From positions 1-34,819 of the forward strand of contig CANQAC010000017.1 of assembly GCA_947589345.1 (NCBI GenBank): a DNA stretch of 34,819 nucleotides. Direction: 5' to 3'. Shown one piece after another: positions 16,822-26,113 of the stretch (positions are counted from its first letter, which is position 1; each line of letters opens with the position of its first letter). The position numbers and the translations under genes are program-made. Below the pieces are notes generated by a model. That model was given only the letters and a program-made list of their open reading frames with translations, had not been told where the DNA came from and searched no databases. This DNA comes from an uncultured Akkermansia sp. Its GTDB lineage: Bacteria > Verrucomicrobiota > Verrucomicrobiia > Verrucomicrobiales > Akkermansiaceae.

Positions 16822-19374
16822 ATGGTGAGACTTCTACCAGTCGGCCTGTTTGCGGTTGTCCTGACCGCAGGTGTTTTTGTGCCCTTGAGCTGTGCGCAAG
16901 ACGTGGAAGTCCAAAACCTCACCGCTCAGGAAACCGCGCGTCGACACGCAGCCATCCGTGACTCGTTGCAGCAGGTCCAAGAAGCACGGAACGCTTATTC
17001 TGCCCAAAAATATTCGGACGCTGTAGAGCATTACCGCAATGCCCTCTCGGTTCTTCCCGATGCCCCTGCTACCTCAAAGCAGCGTGAATTCATCCGCGCC
17101 AGTTTGTCCGACGCCCTTATTGCTCGCGCTCTTGACTACCGCAGTGTTGGCCGCGTAGAAGAAGCGATCGACTTCCTGAAAGAAGCTGTGCAGCTTGACC
17201 CTTCCAACAAACGTGCGAAACGGGAGCTCGTCTTTACCGAAGATCCTGTGCGTAATAACCCTGCTCTCACTCCGCGCCACGTCGGTGATGTGGAAGAGGT
17301 TCATCGTCTCCTCAACCTGGCCAATGGCTACTTGGATCTCGGCAAATACGATGACGCCATCCGCACATTCCATGATGTACTCAGGATTGATACGTACAAT
17401 GAAGCGGCTCGTCGCGGCATCATGGCTGTCCAAAAAAGACGCAGCGCGTCAGCCAGCAACGCATATGTCGCCGCACGTGCTGCCAGAATGGCGGAAGTGG
17501 ATAGCATGTGGGACAGCGTCTCACGTGCTGACATTGAGGAGTCTCCCCCCATCCCCGGTATTGCGGAAGCACCGAACTCTGCGACCGAAGAGCAGGAGAA
17601 GGAAGATGAGCTTGCACATGCTCAGGCGCTTGAACAGATGATCATTCCGAGCATCAATGTGGAAGATGCTGATGTGATGGAAGTCATTGATATTTTGCGC
17701 GGACATGTGCGCCGATTCCAAAGCCGGCAAACAGCCGCCAATCAACGTCCCATCAATATTGTCGCTGCTTTTGGCACTCCGGATACCCCTGGTTACAAGC
17801 AGCTCATGCAACGGCGACGTTCTTTCCGCTTGGATAATTTGTCCATGAAGGATCTGCTTACTGAAATTTCGCAGCTTTACGAAATCGACTTCTATTACGT
17901 TCCTATGGGAGTCGAACTCACGTATGCAGGACAGGACTACGGACGACTGGTAGATCGCGTTTTCTACGTCCCTCCCCATTTTTTTGATGAAGGCGACTCA
18001 GCGGAAGAATCCGACGATACGGACGAGGAGACGTTCTCCTCGGGAGGTCGCGTCAAAGTTTCACGTATTGATCCGGTCGCAGCTCTCAAAAAGATGAACA
18101 TATCTTTCCCGAAAGGGGCTAGCGCTGTGTACCGGGCGGCGTCACGGCGCCTCACGGTACGTAATACTCAGCGCAACATCGCGCAGTTGGAGGAATTGCT
18201 TGCGGACGTTTCCCCGGTGGAAGATAAGCTCATTGTATTGAGTATCAAGGTGGTTGAGACCAGTCAGGACAATCTGGTAGACCTTGGTTTTGAGTGGCTG
18301 CTAGGCATTGACATGGGGTCTAAGCTTGTTGGTGGCGGTGGCACAGAACAATCTGCCAGCAATGCGGGTGGTATGCCTATTCCCAGACCGAACAATCATA
18401 TACCTAATGCACTTGGTCCGGTAGTTACAAACAATCAGCGATCTATTCGCCAGGTACTCGGGCAACACAACCTTGATCGCCTTGTCAAACGAGGGCAGAT
18501 CCGCGACTATGTGAACGAATCAGCTGTCGAGGAACTCTCACCTACCATCTTTGGTTTACGCGGCGTGTGGGCCACGGCTGATGTCACCATGGTCATGCGC
18601 GGTCTCTCACAAAAGAAGGGGGTTGACTCTCTCAGTAACCCCAAACTGATTTTCACCGCAGGAGCCGAAGAACAAGCTTCCCTCGTGAATGTACGCGAGA
18701 TGTACTACCCGTCTCGCTATGATGAACCACGCATCTCGGAAAGTATGGATCAACCTATCGAAGATGCTCATATCCCCACGGAAGACTTTAACAAAGACGG
18801 CGTGATTGAGCCCGTTCCGACTCCGGTGTACGTGGGTGCTACAGCTATTGCTGTGGGTGCCAACCCCACCGACTTTATACGATACGGCGTAGATGAGGAT
18901 AATGTAGGAGGTATCGGCACTATCGTGCAAGTTCACAATGCTGAAGTCTCTCCGGATGGGCAAAAGGTAAAACTTGCGATCACAACCATTGTGAATGATT
19001 TTGATGGTTTCGTGGACTGGGGTTCCCCCATATACGCTGCCCTTCCTACGGATACAACGGTGGAACGAGTCAAGTTGTCCGACAACTACATTTACCAACC
19101 GCTTTTCAAACGCTACATGACTAACACCACCATTACGGTGGAAGATGGCGCTGTATTAGTCATGGGCGGTATGAAGGAAGCCAAAATTGTGCACTACGAG
19201 GATAAGGTGCCGATATTAGGAGATCTACCACTTGTGGGACGCCTTTTCCGCAACTCTGGGTCAAACAAACAGCAAAAGGCGCTTTTGATATTTGCCAAAG
19301 TCAATATCGTGGATCCTTCTGGAAAAAATGTACGCTCTGCAGATTCCACGGCTACGGCACAGTCCCCCATGTGA
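16822..19374 (+). CDS. TPR-secretin fusion (type II/IV pilus/III secretin family)
   Basis: An 850-residue exported protein. Residues 1-26 are a signal peptide ending near LSCAQ. Residues about 45-205 hold tetratricopeptide-like repeats (KYSDAVEHYRNALSVLPD, VEEAIDFLKEAVQLDPSN, KYDDAIRTFHDVLRI). A Glu-rich linker and a secretin N-domain region (274-480) follow, with an acidic stretch at 389-405. The C-terminal secretin domain includes LSNPKLIFTAG (604-614) and the pore-forming signature VLVMGGMKEA...VPILGDLPLVGRLFR (778-810). Secretins form outer-membrane channels for pili or secretion. No pil or gsp genes flank it. A dockerin-like DFNKDGVIE loop lies at 655-663. ATG 16822 is chosen for its signal peptide and promoter spacing. 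Confidence 0.9.
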   Translation: MVRLLPVGLFAVVLTAGVFVPLSCAQDVEVQNLTAQETARRHAAIRDSLQQVQEARNAYSAQKYSDAVEHYRNALSVLPDAPATSKQREFIRASLSDALIARALDYRSVGRVEEAIDFLKEAVQLDPSNKRAKRELVFTEDPVRNNPALTPRHVGDVEEVHRLLNLANGYLDLGKYDDAIRTFHDVLRIDTYNEAARRGIMAVQKRRSASASNAYVAARAARMAEVDSMWDSVSRADIEESPPIPGIAEAPNSATEEQEKEDELAHAQALEQMIIPSINVEDADVMEVIDILRGHVRRFQSRQTAANQRPINIVAAFGTPDTPGYKQLMQRRRSFRLDNLSMKDLLTEISQLYEIDFYYVPMGVELTYAGQDYGRLVDRVFYVPPHFFDEGDSAEESDDTDEETFSSGGRVKVSRIDPVAALKKMNISFPKGASAVYRAASRRLTVRNTQRNIAQLEELLADVSPVEDKLIVLSIKVVETSQDNLVDLGFEWLLGIDMGSKLVGGGGTEQSASNAGGMPIPRPNNHIPNALGPVVTNNQRSIRQVLGQHNLDRLVKRGQIRDYVNESAVEELSPTIFGLRGVWATADVTMVMRGLSQKKGVDSLSNPKLIFTAGAEEQASLVNVREMYYPSRYDEPRISESMDQPIEDAHIPTEDFNKDGVIEPVPTPVYVGATAIAVGANPTDFIRYGVDEDNVGGIGTIVQVHNAEVSPDGQKVKLAITTIVNDFDGFVDWGSPIYAALPTDTTVERVKLSDNYIYQPLFKRYMTNTTITVEDGAVLVMGGMKEAKIVHYEDKVPILGDLPLVGRLFRNSGSNKQQKALLIFAKVNIVDPSGKNVRSADSTATAQSPM

Positions 19375-19396
19375 GCGTCGCAGTGTATTTTGCCTC

Positions 19397-20065
19397 ATGA
19401 GTGTTGATTCTGGAATCCGGCAGAAATGGTGGTCAAAGCCCGTGGGACATTTTGTCTGGTTACTGATCACATTAGTGTGTTGGACCCTCCGCAAACGAGT
19501 TGAAGGTTCGCCTGATTTCCTCTGTCAAAATCAGTGCATCGTAGCCATCTGGCACAACCGCATCTTTACTCCGTGCTTCTTCTATCGTTACGTACTTCAC
19601 GGGAAAATAACCATGAGTATGCTCACCAGCGCCAGCAAAGATGGCGCGATGCTTGCAGCCGTGGCACAAGATTATGGAATGCGCGCGGTGCGTGGTTCAA
19701 GCAGACGCCGAGGGGCGGAAGGTTTCATGGATATGGTGCGCGAGCTGGAAGCCGGTATGAGCATGTGCATCACTCCGGACGGACCAAAAGGGCCGGTATA
19801 TTGCTGTCGCCCCGGAGTGATTAAACTGGCGTCCATAAGTGGGATTCCGATTGTACCAATTCGCATCCACTACGGCTGCTGCATACGCGTCCATTCATGG
19901 GATCGCTTCTTCATTCCTCTTCCTTTTTCACAAGTACTCATGGAACTCTGTGAACCGCTTCATGTGCCGCCGGATCTACCCGCCGACGACTTAGCTGCTT
20001 ACTGTCGACGACTGGAGAATACCCTGCGCGATGCGGACTATGCTCACACTTCACACCCAATCTAG
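19397..20065 (+). CDS. DUF374 lysophospholipid acyltransferase-family protein
   Basis: A 222-residue protein with one N-terminal hydrophobic segment (about 15-32). It has the DUF374/LPLAT motifs WHNRIF (52-57), [13 protein letters not shown] (75-87), [11 protein letters not shown] (99-109) and TPDGPKGP (126-133), then [16 protein letters not shown]. The family is related to glycerol-phosphate acyltransferases; some members occur with lipid A or KDO genes, so an envelope lipid role is likely. ATG 19397 is 22 nt past the secretin stop. It is chosen over an in-frame upstream start (19292) that would overlap the secretin by 83 nt and add an unlike sequence. It is probably co-transcribed with the secretin. 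Confidence 0.85.
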   Translation: MSVDSGIRQKWWSKPVGHFVWLLITLVCWTLRKRVEGSPDFLCQNQCIVAIWHNRIFTPCFFYRYVLHGKITMSMLTSASKDGAMLAAVAQDYGMRAVRGSSRRRGAEGFMDMVRELEAGMSMCITPDGPKGPVYCCRPGVIKLASISGIPIVPIRIHYGCCIRVHSWDRFFIPLPFSQVLMELCEPLHVPPDLPADDLAAYCRRLENTLRDADYAHTSHPI

Positions 20066-20078
20066 ACGAAACTATAAC
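20050..20078 (+). promoter_or_regulatory. Possible folD promoter inside the preceding gene's end
   Basis: TTCACA (20050-20055), a 17-nt spacer and TATAAC (20073-20078). The folD ATG begins only 4 nt after the -10. The match is good, but this spacing would force transcription to begin at or past the A of ATG. It may be real and leaderless, or fortuitous. Confidence 0.3.
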
Positions 20079-20082
20079 CACC

Positions 20083-20964
20083 ATGAATCCCATAATCATT
20101 GACGGCAAGGAGACTTCCCGCAAAGTGTTGCATAACTTGCGCACTGATATCGCCCAGCTTACTCAACATGGACACACTCCCGGACTGGCAGTAGTTCTGA
20201 TCGGTGAAGATCCGGCCTCGCGCGTATATGTGGATTCCAAAGTGAAAGCATGTGAAGAATTGGGCATATACTCCCAAAAATGGGTACTACCCACTGAAAC
20301 CACTCAGAAAGAATTAGTGCAACTCATCCACCAACTCAATGCCGATGACCGCATTCACGGCATTTTGGTACAGAGCCCCCCCCCCGCACATATTGATGAA
20401 CAAGCAGTGATCCTCAACATTGATCCACGTAAGGATGTGGATGGTTTCCACCCCATCAACGTCGCCAAGCTTGTGCTAGAGGATCACACAGGCTTCGTTC
20501 CATGCACACCGCTGGGTTGCATGGAGCTGCTGAACACTTATAGTATCCCCACTCAGGGTAAGCACGTCGTAGTCATCGGGCGCAGCATGATCGTGGGCAA
20601 ACCTATGGCACATTTGTTGGTAAGCAAACAGGCTAACGCTACTGTCACTATTGCTCACTCACGCACCGCGGATTTGCTTAGTATCTGCCGCACGGCTGAT
20701 ATTCTGATAGCCGCTGTAGGACGCCCCGGATTAGTGACAGCTGACTTCATCCGACCCGGCGCTGTGGTGCTGGATGTGGGCATCAACCGAGTGGAGGATG
20801 CCACGCGCCCACGCGGCTACCGCATTGTGGGTGACGTCGATTACGGGTCCGTGCAACCACTCTGCTCGGCCATCACCCCCGTACCTGGCGGCGTGGGGCC
20901 CATGACAATTGCCATGCTTATGAGCAACACAGTGAAGGCCTGCAAGCTAACTTGCGGTGCTTAG
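20083..20964 (+). CDS. folD: Methylenetetrahydrofolate dehydrogenase/cyclohydrolase
   Basis: A 293-residue bifunctional cytoplasmic enzyme interconverting 5,10-methylene- and 10-formyl-tetrahydrofolate with NADP. Family motifs are in order: [17 protein letters not shown] with the catalytic Lys53, [38 protein letters not shown], the NADP-binding [15 protein letters not shown] and the C-terminal [16 protein letters not shown]. Length is standard. It starts 17 nt after the acyltransferase stop and is convergent with trpB, whose stop is 79 nt beyond its own. That 79-nt gap holds no clear terminator. Confidence 0.96.
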   Translation: MNPIIIDGKETSRKVLHNLRTDIAQLTQHGHTPGLAVVLIGEDPASRVYVDSKVKACEELGIYSQKWVLPTETTQKELVQLIHQLNADDRIHGILVQSPPPAHIDEQAVILNIDPRKDVDGFHPINVAKLVLEDHTGFVPCTPLGCMELLNTYSIPTQGKHVVVIGRSMIVGKPMAHLLVSKQANATVTIAHSRTADLLSICRTADILIAAVGRPGLVTADFIRPGAVVLDVGINRVEDATRPRGYRIVGDVDYGSVQPLCSAITPVPGGVGPMTIAMLMSNTVKACKLTCGA

Positions 20965-21043
20965 CGCATCTCAACAACAGCTTGAACACGCACCACAGAA
21001 AAGAAATCTCGACACGGCGGCACAAGTGGTACGGTACGTGGTT

Positions 21044-22270
21044 TTACTTGGTGGGGAAGCAGTGTCCCTCACCGTAGCCAAAATGCTCAGCGATGTAGTC
21101 CACATCTTTGTCACCCCTACCAGAGCAGTTTACCAAGATGGCGCCAGTACCCAACTCACGGGCTTTGCGCAGGGCAAAGGCGATAGCATGAGAGCTTTCC
21201 AGCGCGGGAATGATTCCCTCATAACGCGAAAGTCTGAAAAAAGCATCAACTGCTTCCTCATCTGTGGCACTCACGTATTTGACGCGCCCTAAATCACGCA
21301 AATAAGCATGCTCTGGACCCACAGAAGGATAGTCCAAACCAGATGCAATGGAATAGACTGGAGCAGGATTACCTTCATCATCCTTGAGCATCATGCTATT
21401 GAAACCATGCATTACTCCTTCACTACCGTATGACATAGACGCAGCGTGATCACCGAGTTTTTCCCCACGTCCAAGGGGTTCCACTCCATAGATATCCACC
21501 GGGTCATCTAAAAAAGCGGGGAACATGCCCATGGCATTAGATCCACCACCCACGCAGGCACATACGATATCCGGCAATATACCGGTCATCTCCATAAATT
21601 GCTCACGAGCTTCATGTCCCACTACCATTTGGAAGTCACGAACCATCATCGGGAATGGGTGCGGTCCGACCACAGAACCTATGCAATATATCGCTGTTTT
21701 GTAATCCCGCAAATAGGCCTCAAAAGCGGAATCTACAGCTTCCTTCAGCGTTCGTAAGCCGTGTTTTACACATACAACTTTAGCTCCTAGCATCTTCATA
21801 CGTGTCACATTGGGAGCCTGCTTGACAATATCTACCTCGCCCATATGCACCTCGCATTCCAATCCAAAATAAGCAGCTGCTGTGGCCAACGCCACACCGT
21901 GCTGCCCGGCGCCGGTCTCCGCGATGATCTTCGTTTTCCCCATGAACTTGGCCAGCAGTCCTTCTCCCATACAGTGGTTAAGTTTGTGAGCTCCGGTATG
22001 GTTCAAATCCTCGCGTTTCAAATATATCTGCGCCCCCCCATTAAGCCGCGACAATCGTTCACAATGGTACACAGGAGTGGGACGCCCCTGAAACTGCTTG
22101 CGAATACGACGAAGCTCATTGATAAATTGTGCCGAGTGGCATATGCTTTGGTACGCTTCCGTGATCTCCTTAAAAGCTGGTTCTAGCTCCGATGGTAAAT
22201 AGGCTCCGCCATATTTGCCAAAAAAACCTTGTGCATCCGGGGTGCGGCGAAGATAGGTGCGATAATCCAT
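21044..22270 (-). CDS. trpB: Tryptophan synthase beta chain
   Basis: A 408-residue PLP enzyme condensing indole and serine into tryptophan. The start reads [15 protein letters not shown]. The PLP lysine is Lys96 in [19 protein letters not shown], followed by [19 protein letters not shown] and the phosphate-binding GGGSNAMG. Length and motifs fit the TrpB1 class that pairs with TrpA. No trpA or other trp gene is within the window, so the locus is isolated or the partner lies elsewhere. It is convergent with folD, and its own promoter gives an almost leaderless mRNA. Confidence 0.96.
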   Translation of the reverse strand: MDYRTYLRRTPDAQGFFGKYGGAYLPSELEPAFKEITEAYQSICHSAQFINELRRIRKQFQGRPTPVYHCERLSRLNGGAQIYLKREDLNHTGAHKLNHCMGEGLLAKFMGKTKIIAETGAGQHGVALATAAAYFGLECEVHMGEVDIVKQAPNVTRMKMLGAKVVCVKHGLRTLKEAVDSAFEAYLRDYKTAIYCIGSVVGPHPFPMMVRDFQMVVGHEAREQFMEMTGILPDIVCACVGGGSNAMGMFPAFLDDPVDIYGVEPLGRGEKLGDHAASMSYGSEGVMHGFNSMMLKDDEGNPAPVYSIASGLDYPSVGPEHAYLRDLGRVKYVSATDEEAVDAFFRLSRYEGIIPALESSHAIAFALRKARELGTGAILVNCSGRGDKDVDYIAEHFGYGEGHCFPTK

Positions 22271-22278
22271 ACGCGTCT

Positions 22279-22307
22279 ATTCTACCAGATCCTGACATTA
22301 ATGGCAA
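22279..22307 (-). promoter_or_regulatory. trpB promoter, leaderless type
   Basis: On the minus strand TTGCCA (22307-22302), a 17-nt spacer and TAGAAT (22284-22279). The ATG begins 8 nt after the -10. No Shine-Dalgarno sequence, attenuator or leader peptide could fit, so trp attenuation at this site is excluded if the promoter is used. Confidence 0.65.
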
Positions 22308-22412
22308 GCAGACATCCGGAGTACTCCCCATTGATTTCTTACAATGTAGAGCCGGACATCACTTGAAACCTTGGGAAAGAAAAACACAGTATCTCTCCAA
22401 AAGCATTGAGAC

Positions 22413-22441
22413 TTGACAAGCCTGCTGAGTTAGGGCATTCT
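22413..22441 (+). promoter_or_regulatory. Promoter of the DEAD-box helicase gene
   Basis: TTGACA (22413-22418), a 17-nt spacer and a weak CATTCT -10 (22436-22441). The ATG is 10 nt further on. The -35 is again inside CTTGACAAG (22412-22420). The gap of about 180 nt between trpB and this gene carries the two divergent promoters and nothing else I can support. Confidence 0.5.
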
Positions 22442-22451
22442 TGCGACGTTT

Positions 22452-24212
22452 ATGACGTTCGCAGATCTAGGAATATGTCCGGAGATTCTGGAAGCTATTG
22501 AAGTACTCGGCTTTGAGGAACCTTCCCCTATTCAACAACGAGCAATCCCACCGGCCCTTGAAGGAAAGGATGTGTTGGGACTCTCGCATACCGGCTCCGG
22601 TAAAACTCTCGCTTTCACTATCCCTGCTCTGGAAAAGATTGACCCTGAAGTTTCACGCCTTCAAGTACTCTGCCTGGCTCCCACCCGCGAATTAGCGGTC
22701 CAAATTAGCCGTGAAGTCGATAAATTGGCATTATTTCTAGATGGAGTCGGCTCGATACCCATTTACGGCGGCACTTCCTTCGGTCCGCAACTCGCCGCCC
22801 TGCGCCGCGGCATCCCCTTTGTAGCTGGCACTCCGGGGCGTGTCCTGGATCTCATGGAACAAGGAGCTCTGAAGTCGGATCATATCAGTATGCTCATATT
22901 GGATGAGGCGGATGAGATGCTCGATATGGGGTTTGCAGATGAAATTGACCGCATCGTTTCCAAGCTTCCTCAGAAGCGTCAAACGCTCTTTTTTTCGGCT
23001 ACTATGTCGCCGGCTATCCGCTCATTGCTCAGTCGTATTTCCTCCTCTCCTGTCGAGATAAGCATTGAGCGACCAGTCCTCACAGTTCCCACTTGCGAGC
23101 AAATTGTCTACGAAGTCCTCTTCTCTTCGCGTATTGAGGTCCTTAGTCGGCTCATTGAAATGGGTAAAATGAAACGCGGACTTGTCTTCGCCAATACAAA
23201 ACGAGTGGTGGATGATATTGTGGATGGACTATTGTCGAGGGGATATTCCGTGGATCGGCTGCATGGAGATATGCCGCAAACACTGAGAGAACGCGTCATG
23301 GACTCGTACCGCCGTGGTAATCTGAAGGTGCTTGTTGCCACCGATATTGCCGCACGTGGACTGGATATCGATGACGTGGATGTCGTCGTGAACTTTGAAC
23401 TTCCTCGAGAGCCAGAGGACTACATCCATCGTATCGGTCGAACCGCTCGAGCCGGACGCAAAGGAAAGGCGGTTTCCTTTATTGGCCGCCGAGACTTTTC
23501 CCTGCTTGGGCGCATCGAACGCTTCATCGGCACGCGCATGCAACGTGAGAAAGTGATGACTGCTGAATACGTAACGCAGGCTCAACGTGAAACGCTTGTG
23601 GATGAAATTATTGAACAGGCACAACACGCGGATAATTCAATACCGGATGAGTTACGAGATATCGAATTGCCAGAGTCCCAATTGGCCCGCGCCATGTTCG
23701 AGATGCTTGCTCGGAATAATAGCCGAGAGCTACAAACCATCCCGGAAGATCGTCCATCCAAACAAACGCTCTACAGTGTGCAATGTGAGTCAAATCGCGG
23801 GTACTCTACCGACACGACGACACTCTTCATCAATGCGGGTAAAATGCTGCACATCCGTCCCAAGGACATAGCCGGGTTACTCTACAACGAGGGAGGCATT
23901 CCCCGCGGAAGTGTGGGAGATATACGCATCTTTCTCAAGCACTCCTTGGTTGATGTATCGCAAGAGGTGGCCCCCATTCTCCTGAAGCGCCTCGCCACAT
24001 GTTCGCTTTGCGGTTACGAGGTAAACCTGCGAGAGGATCGCGCAGGGCAAGAGGATACGCCCCGCGCACGCTTACTTGAGCGCCGATCCTGTACTCGACC
24101 GGCTACGGGAAAATGCCCTCCTCGCTCGTACTCCCGCCCTCGCCGCACGGAATACGATTCAACGGGAAAGGTCCTTTACAGCAAGTTCTCCGATCGTCGT
24201 AAACGCAGTTGA
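22452..24212 (+). CDS. DEAD-box RNA helicase (CsdA/DeaD-like) with Cys/Arg-rich tail
   Basis: A 586-residue ATP-dependent RNA helicase. The Q motif region includes EEPSPIQQRAIP (22-33). Motif I is SHTGSGKT (45-52), motif II DEAD (151-154), motif III SAT (182-184) and motif VI HRIGRTARAGR (326-336). Residues about 455-530 match the DbpA/CsdA RNA-binding fold (TLFINAGKMLHIRPKDIAGLL, then GIPRGSVGDIRIF). The last 50 residues are Arg-rich and hold two cysteine pairs counted from residue 517 (C517-x2-C520 and C547-x7-C555), which could bind a metal. Likely roles are ribosome assembly, mRNA decay or cold adaptation, as known for the family. It has its own short-leader promoter. Confidence 0.93.
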   Translation: MTFADLGICPEILEAIEVLGFEEPSPIQQRAIPPALEGKDVLGLSHTGSGKTLAFTIPALEKIDPEVSRLQVLCLAPTRELAVQISREVDKLALFLDGVGSIPIYGGTSFGPQLAALRRGIPFVAGTPGRVLDLMEQGALKSDHISMLILDEADEMLDMGFADEIDRIVSKLPQKRQTLFFSATMSPAIRSLLSRISSSPVEISIERPVLTVPTCEQIVYEVLFSSRIEVLSRLIEMGKMKRGLVFANTKRVVDDIVDGLLSRGYSVDRLHGDMPQTLRERVMDSYRRGNLKVLVATDIAARGLDIDDVDVVVNFELPREPEDYIHRIGRTARAGRKGKAVSFIGRRDFSLLGRIERFIGTRMQREKVMTAEYVTQAQRETLVDEIIEQAQHADNSIPDELRDIELPESQLARAMFEMLARNNSRELQTIPEDRPSKQTLYSVQCESNRGYSTDTTTLFINAGKMLHIRPKDIAGLLYNEGGIPRGSVGDIRIFLKHSLVDVSQEVAPILLKRLATCSLCGYEVNLREDRAGQEDTPRARLLERRSCTRPATGKCPPRSYSRPRRTEYDSTGKVLYSKFSDRRKRS

Positions 24213-24245
24213 TGCGTGCATGACGCGCGAAGCGGCGATTAGGGC

Positions 24246-24273
24246 TTGCATGAGCTGCTATTTGGCGTAGAAT
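24246..24273 (+). promoter_or_regulatory. Promoter of the PpiD/SurA-like gene
   Basis: TTGCAT (24246-24251), a 16-nt spacer and TAGAAT (24268-24273). The chosen ATG is 60 nt downstream. An in-frame GTG (24286) is only 12 nt downstream, which would suit the short-leader pattern seen elsewhere. Confidence 0.6.
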
Positions 24274-24276
24274 AAA

Positions 24277-24300
24277 CGGGCAGGCGTGTCTCACGCCCCG
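24277..24300 (+). other. Leader hairpin before the PpiD/SurA-like gene
   Basis: GGCGTG (24283-24288), loop TCT and CACGCC (24292-24297) form a perfect 6-bp stem. An outer CGG/CCG pairing (24277-24279 with 24298-24300) crosses a 3-nt bulge. The alternative GTG start at 24286 is buried in the stem. It may be a regulatory leader structure or merely protect the 5' end. Confidence 0.4.
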
Positions 24301-24333
24301 TCCCATTTCCTCTTAATACCAGATGCCACGCTC

Positions 24334-26094
24334 ATGAATATACTTGAATTCATCCGCCGCAATTCTTTGCTTGTCCTTATCGTCATCGTCGGTGTGGGTG
24401 CCGGTCTTGTGATGATGGATTACAGCGGCAAAGGAAGCGCTTTCTCTCGGGACTTCTATATCCGCGTCAACAACACCGGCTATAACTACCCTGAAACAGT
24501 TGTACTTGGCGAAAATGGCATACAATTCCTCTCCTCTCTTTTCTCAGCCACACGCGATCTGGGTGGTTCTCCAGATACCAATAATGATGGCTCAATTTCT
24601 CAAGATGAAGAGGCAGCCTTTGTTGCATGGCAACGTGAACATCCGGATGTGGTCGCGTTTATTAACAAGCTCAACAACATCTACGCTGGGTGGCACTACG
24701 GCGTAGCGAAAGGTGAGGTCAACGTAGCCATTAATCGCGCCATCCTCAAAGCCGAGGCAGAAACACTGGGAATCTATCCCACGGAAGAGCAAATCGACGC
24801 TTATCTGCGCGCTATGCCCATCTTTAAAAACCCTGATGGTTCTTTCAATACCGAACTTTACCGCCGGCTCACCGGATTCCGTCGAGGTAATGCAAACCGT
24901 GTGCAAGAAGAAGCCTTCCGTGGGGTCATCGCTGATATGATGGTGTGGGACGGTATTGCAGAGCTGGTGAGTAACGGTGTGGCGTTTGACTCTTCTACCC
25001 AAGAGCAAGTCATCAACGCTTTTTCCCAAAGCATTAGCGGGCGCACAGCATGGCTTCCACGCGAGGTCGTAAAGAAGCCTTCTCCTCCTAACGAAGATCA
25101 AATTCGCGAGTTCTGGGAAGCCCACAAAGATCATTACAAGAGTTCAGAACGTCGCATCGTCTCCATTTATTCCCTCTCCCCCGGAGCAGGCAGCAACATG
25201 GAGAACCTGCTCTATACAGCTGACGCCCTCATGCAGGAACTCTCCCAAGCCAACGGTCGTGGCTTAGATCAGCTGCTTGTCTCTGCCTCACAAAACCCCG
25301 AGTTCGACCCTTTTGAATTCAAAAACGCAGATGGTTCTACCCATTGCACTTACGCTCTTTCCTCTCGGGATGAGCTGAGCAAACTAGTGACTGATATCGT
25401 TACCTACAACGGGGCTGAAACTTCCCTTGCCGAAGTTGCCTTTGAAGAAATCGCCGATGCTCCCTCCCCGGCAGATTATGATGCCGCGAAGGCTGCCGGA
25501 GATCCAGAACGCTCCATGAGTATCCGTCAAATTCGTGGTTTCTACACGACTACTGATGGCAAGCTCAAACTTATTCGCATTGAAGCTGTGGAACCTCCCT
25601 CTGTACTCCCCTACGAGCAAGCTCGCCCTCTTGCTCAGGCAGAACTCAAAGTTCAGATGGAGGAAGAGGCTCTGGATCAAGCCGCCAAAAAGCTGCACGA
25701 AGACATGAAAAAAGCCATCGCGGAGAGGGGATTGAAGGGCGCGTTTGAAGCAGCGGAAGCGGCAGGTGCACGCGTGGAGGACTACGGTCCGTTGCGTTTG
25801 ACGCAACTAGATAGTCCTCTTCAAGAGGGTATGTCTGTCACTGAACTACTCAACACCCCACGCGGGCAATTAACCCCACCGACTGTTCTGCCAACTGGCG
25901 CTCGCCTCAGTGTTGTTACTCGGCGCACTGTGGAAGATTCCCCAGCTTTAAGTATGCAGAAACGCCTGTTTGTTCTGCCATCAGAAAATGCACGGTTACG
26001 CGACGATATGATGCGAGAATGGCAAAACTCTGCTTTCTCACGCTTCCGTGTGCAGCTCTCCCCGAGCGTTCGCACTCGTGGCGCTGAAGACTAA
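24334..26094 (+). CDS. Membrane-anchored SurA/PpiD-like periplasmic chaperone with EF-hand loop
   Basis: A 586-residue protein with the PpiD-type layout: short cytoplasmic N-terminus, one membrane segment (about 11-28) and a long periplasmic part. Residues about 105-260 form the SurA_N-like helical region (AEAETLGIYPTEEQIDAYL, then EEAFRGVIADMM). I cannot find a clean parvulin PPIase core, so it may be chaperone-only. A helical region (about 440-490) precedes the C-terminus. Residues 81-92 (DTNNDGSISQDE) are a textbook EF-hand calcium loop, unusual in this family. ATG 24334 gives a proper membrane anchor; GTG 24286 is a possible longer start. The POT gene follows closely in the same transcript. 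Confidence 0.75.
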   Translation: MNILEFIRRNSLLVLIVIVGVGAGLVMMDYSGKGSAFSRDFYIRVNNTGYNYPETVVLGENGIQFLSSLFSATRDLGGSPDTNNDGSISQDEEAAFVAWQREHPDVVAFINKLNNIYAGWHYGVAKGEVNVAINRAILKAEAETLGIYPTEEQIDAYLRAMPIFKNPDGSFNTELYRRLTGFRRGNANRVQEEAFRGVIADMMVWDGIAELVSNGVAFDSSTQEQVINAFSQSISGRTAWLPREVVKKPSPPNEDQIREFWEAHKDHYKSSERRIVSIYSLSPGAGSNMENLLYTADALMQELSQANGRGLDQLLVSASQNPEFDPFEFKNADGSTHCTYALSSRDELSKLVTDIVTYNGAETSLAEVAFEEIADAPSPADYDAAKAAGDPERSMSIRQIRGFYTTTDGKLKLIRIEAVEPPSVLPYEQARPLAQAELKVQMEEEALDQAAKKLHEDMKKAIAERGLKGAFEAAEAAGARVEDYGPLRLTQLDSPLQEGMSVTELLNTPRGQLTPPTVLPTGARLSVVTRRTVEDSPALSMQKRLFVLPSENARLRDDMMREWQNSAFSRFRVQLSPSVRTRGAED

Positions 26095-26113
26095 CTGAGT
26101 GAATTTTTTCGCC

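Noticed and set aside
20957..21292. A plus-strand ORF overlapping the 3' ends of folD and trpB
   Set aside because: Most of it is the reverse strand of trpB, a well-conserved gene, and it has no start signal.
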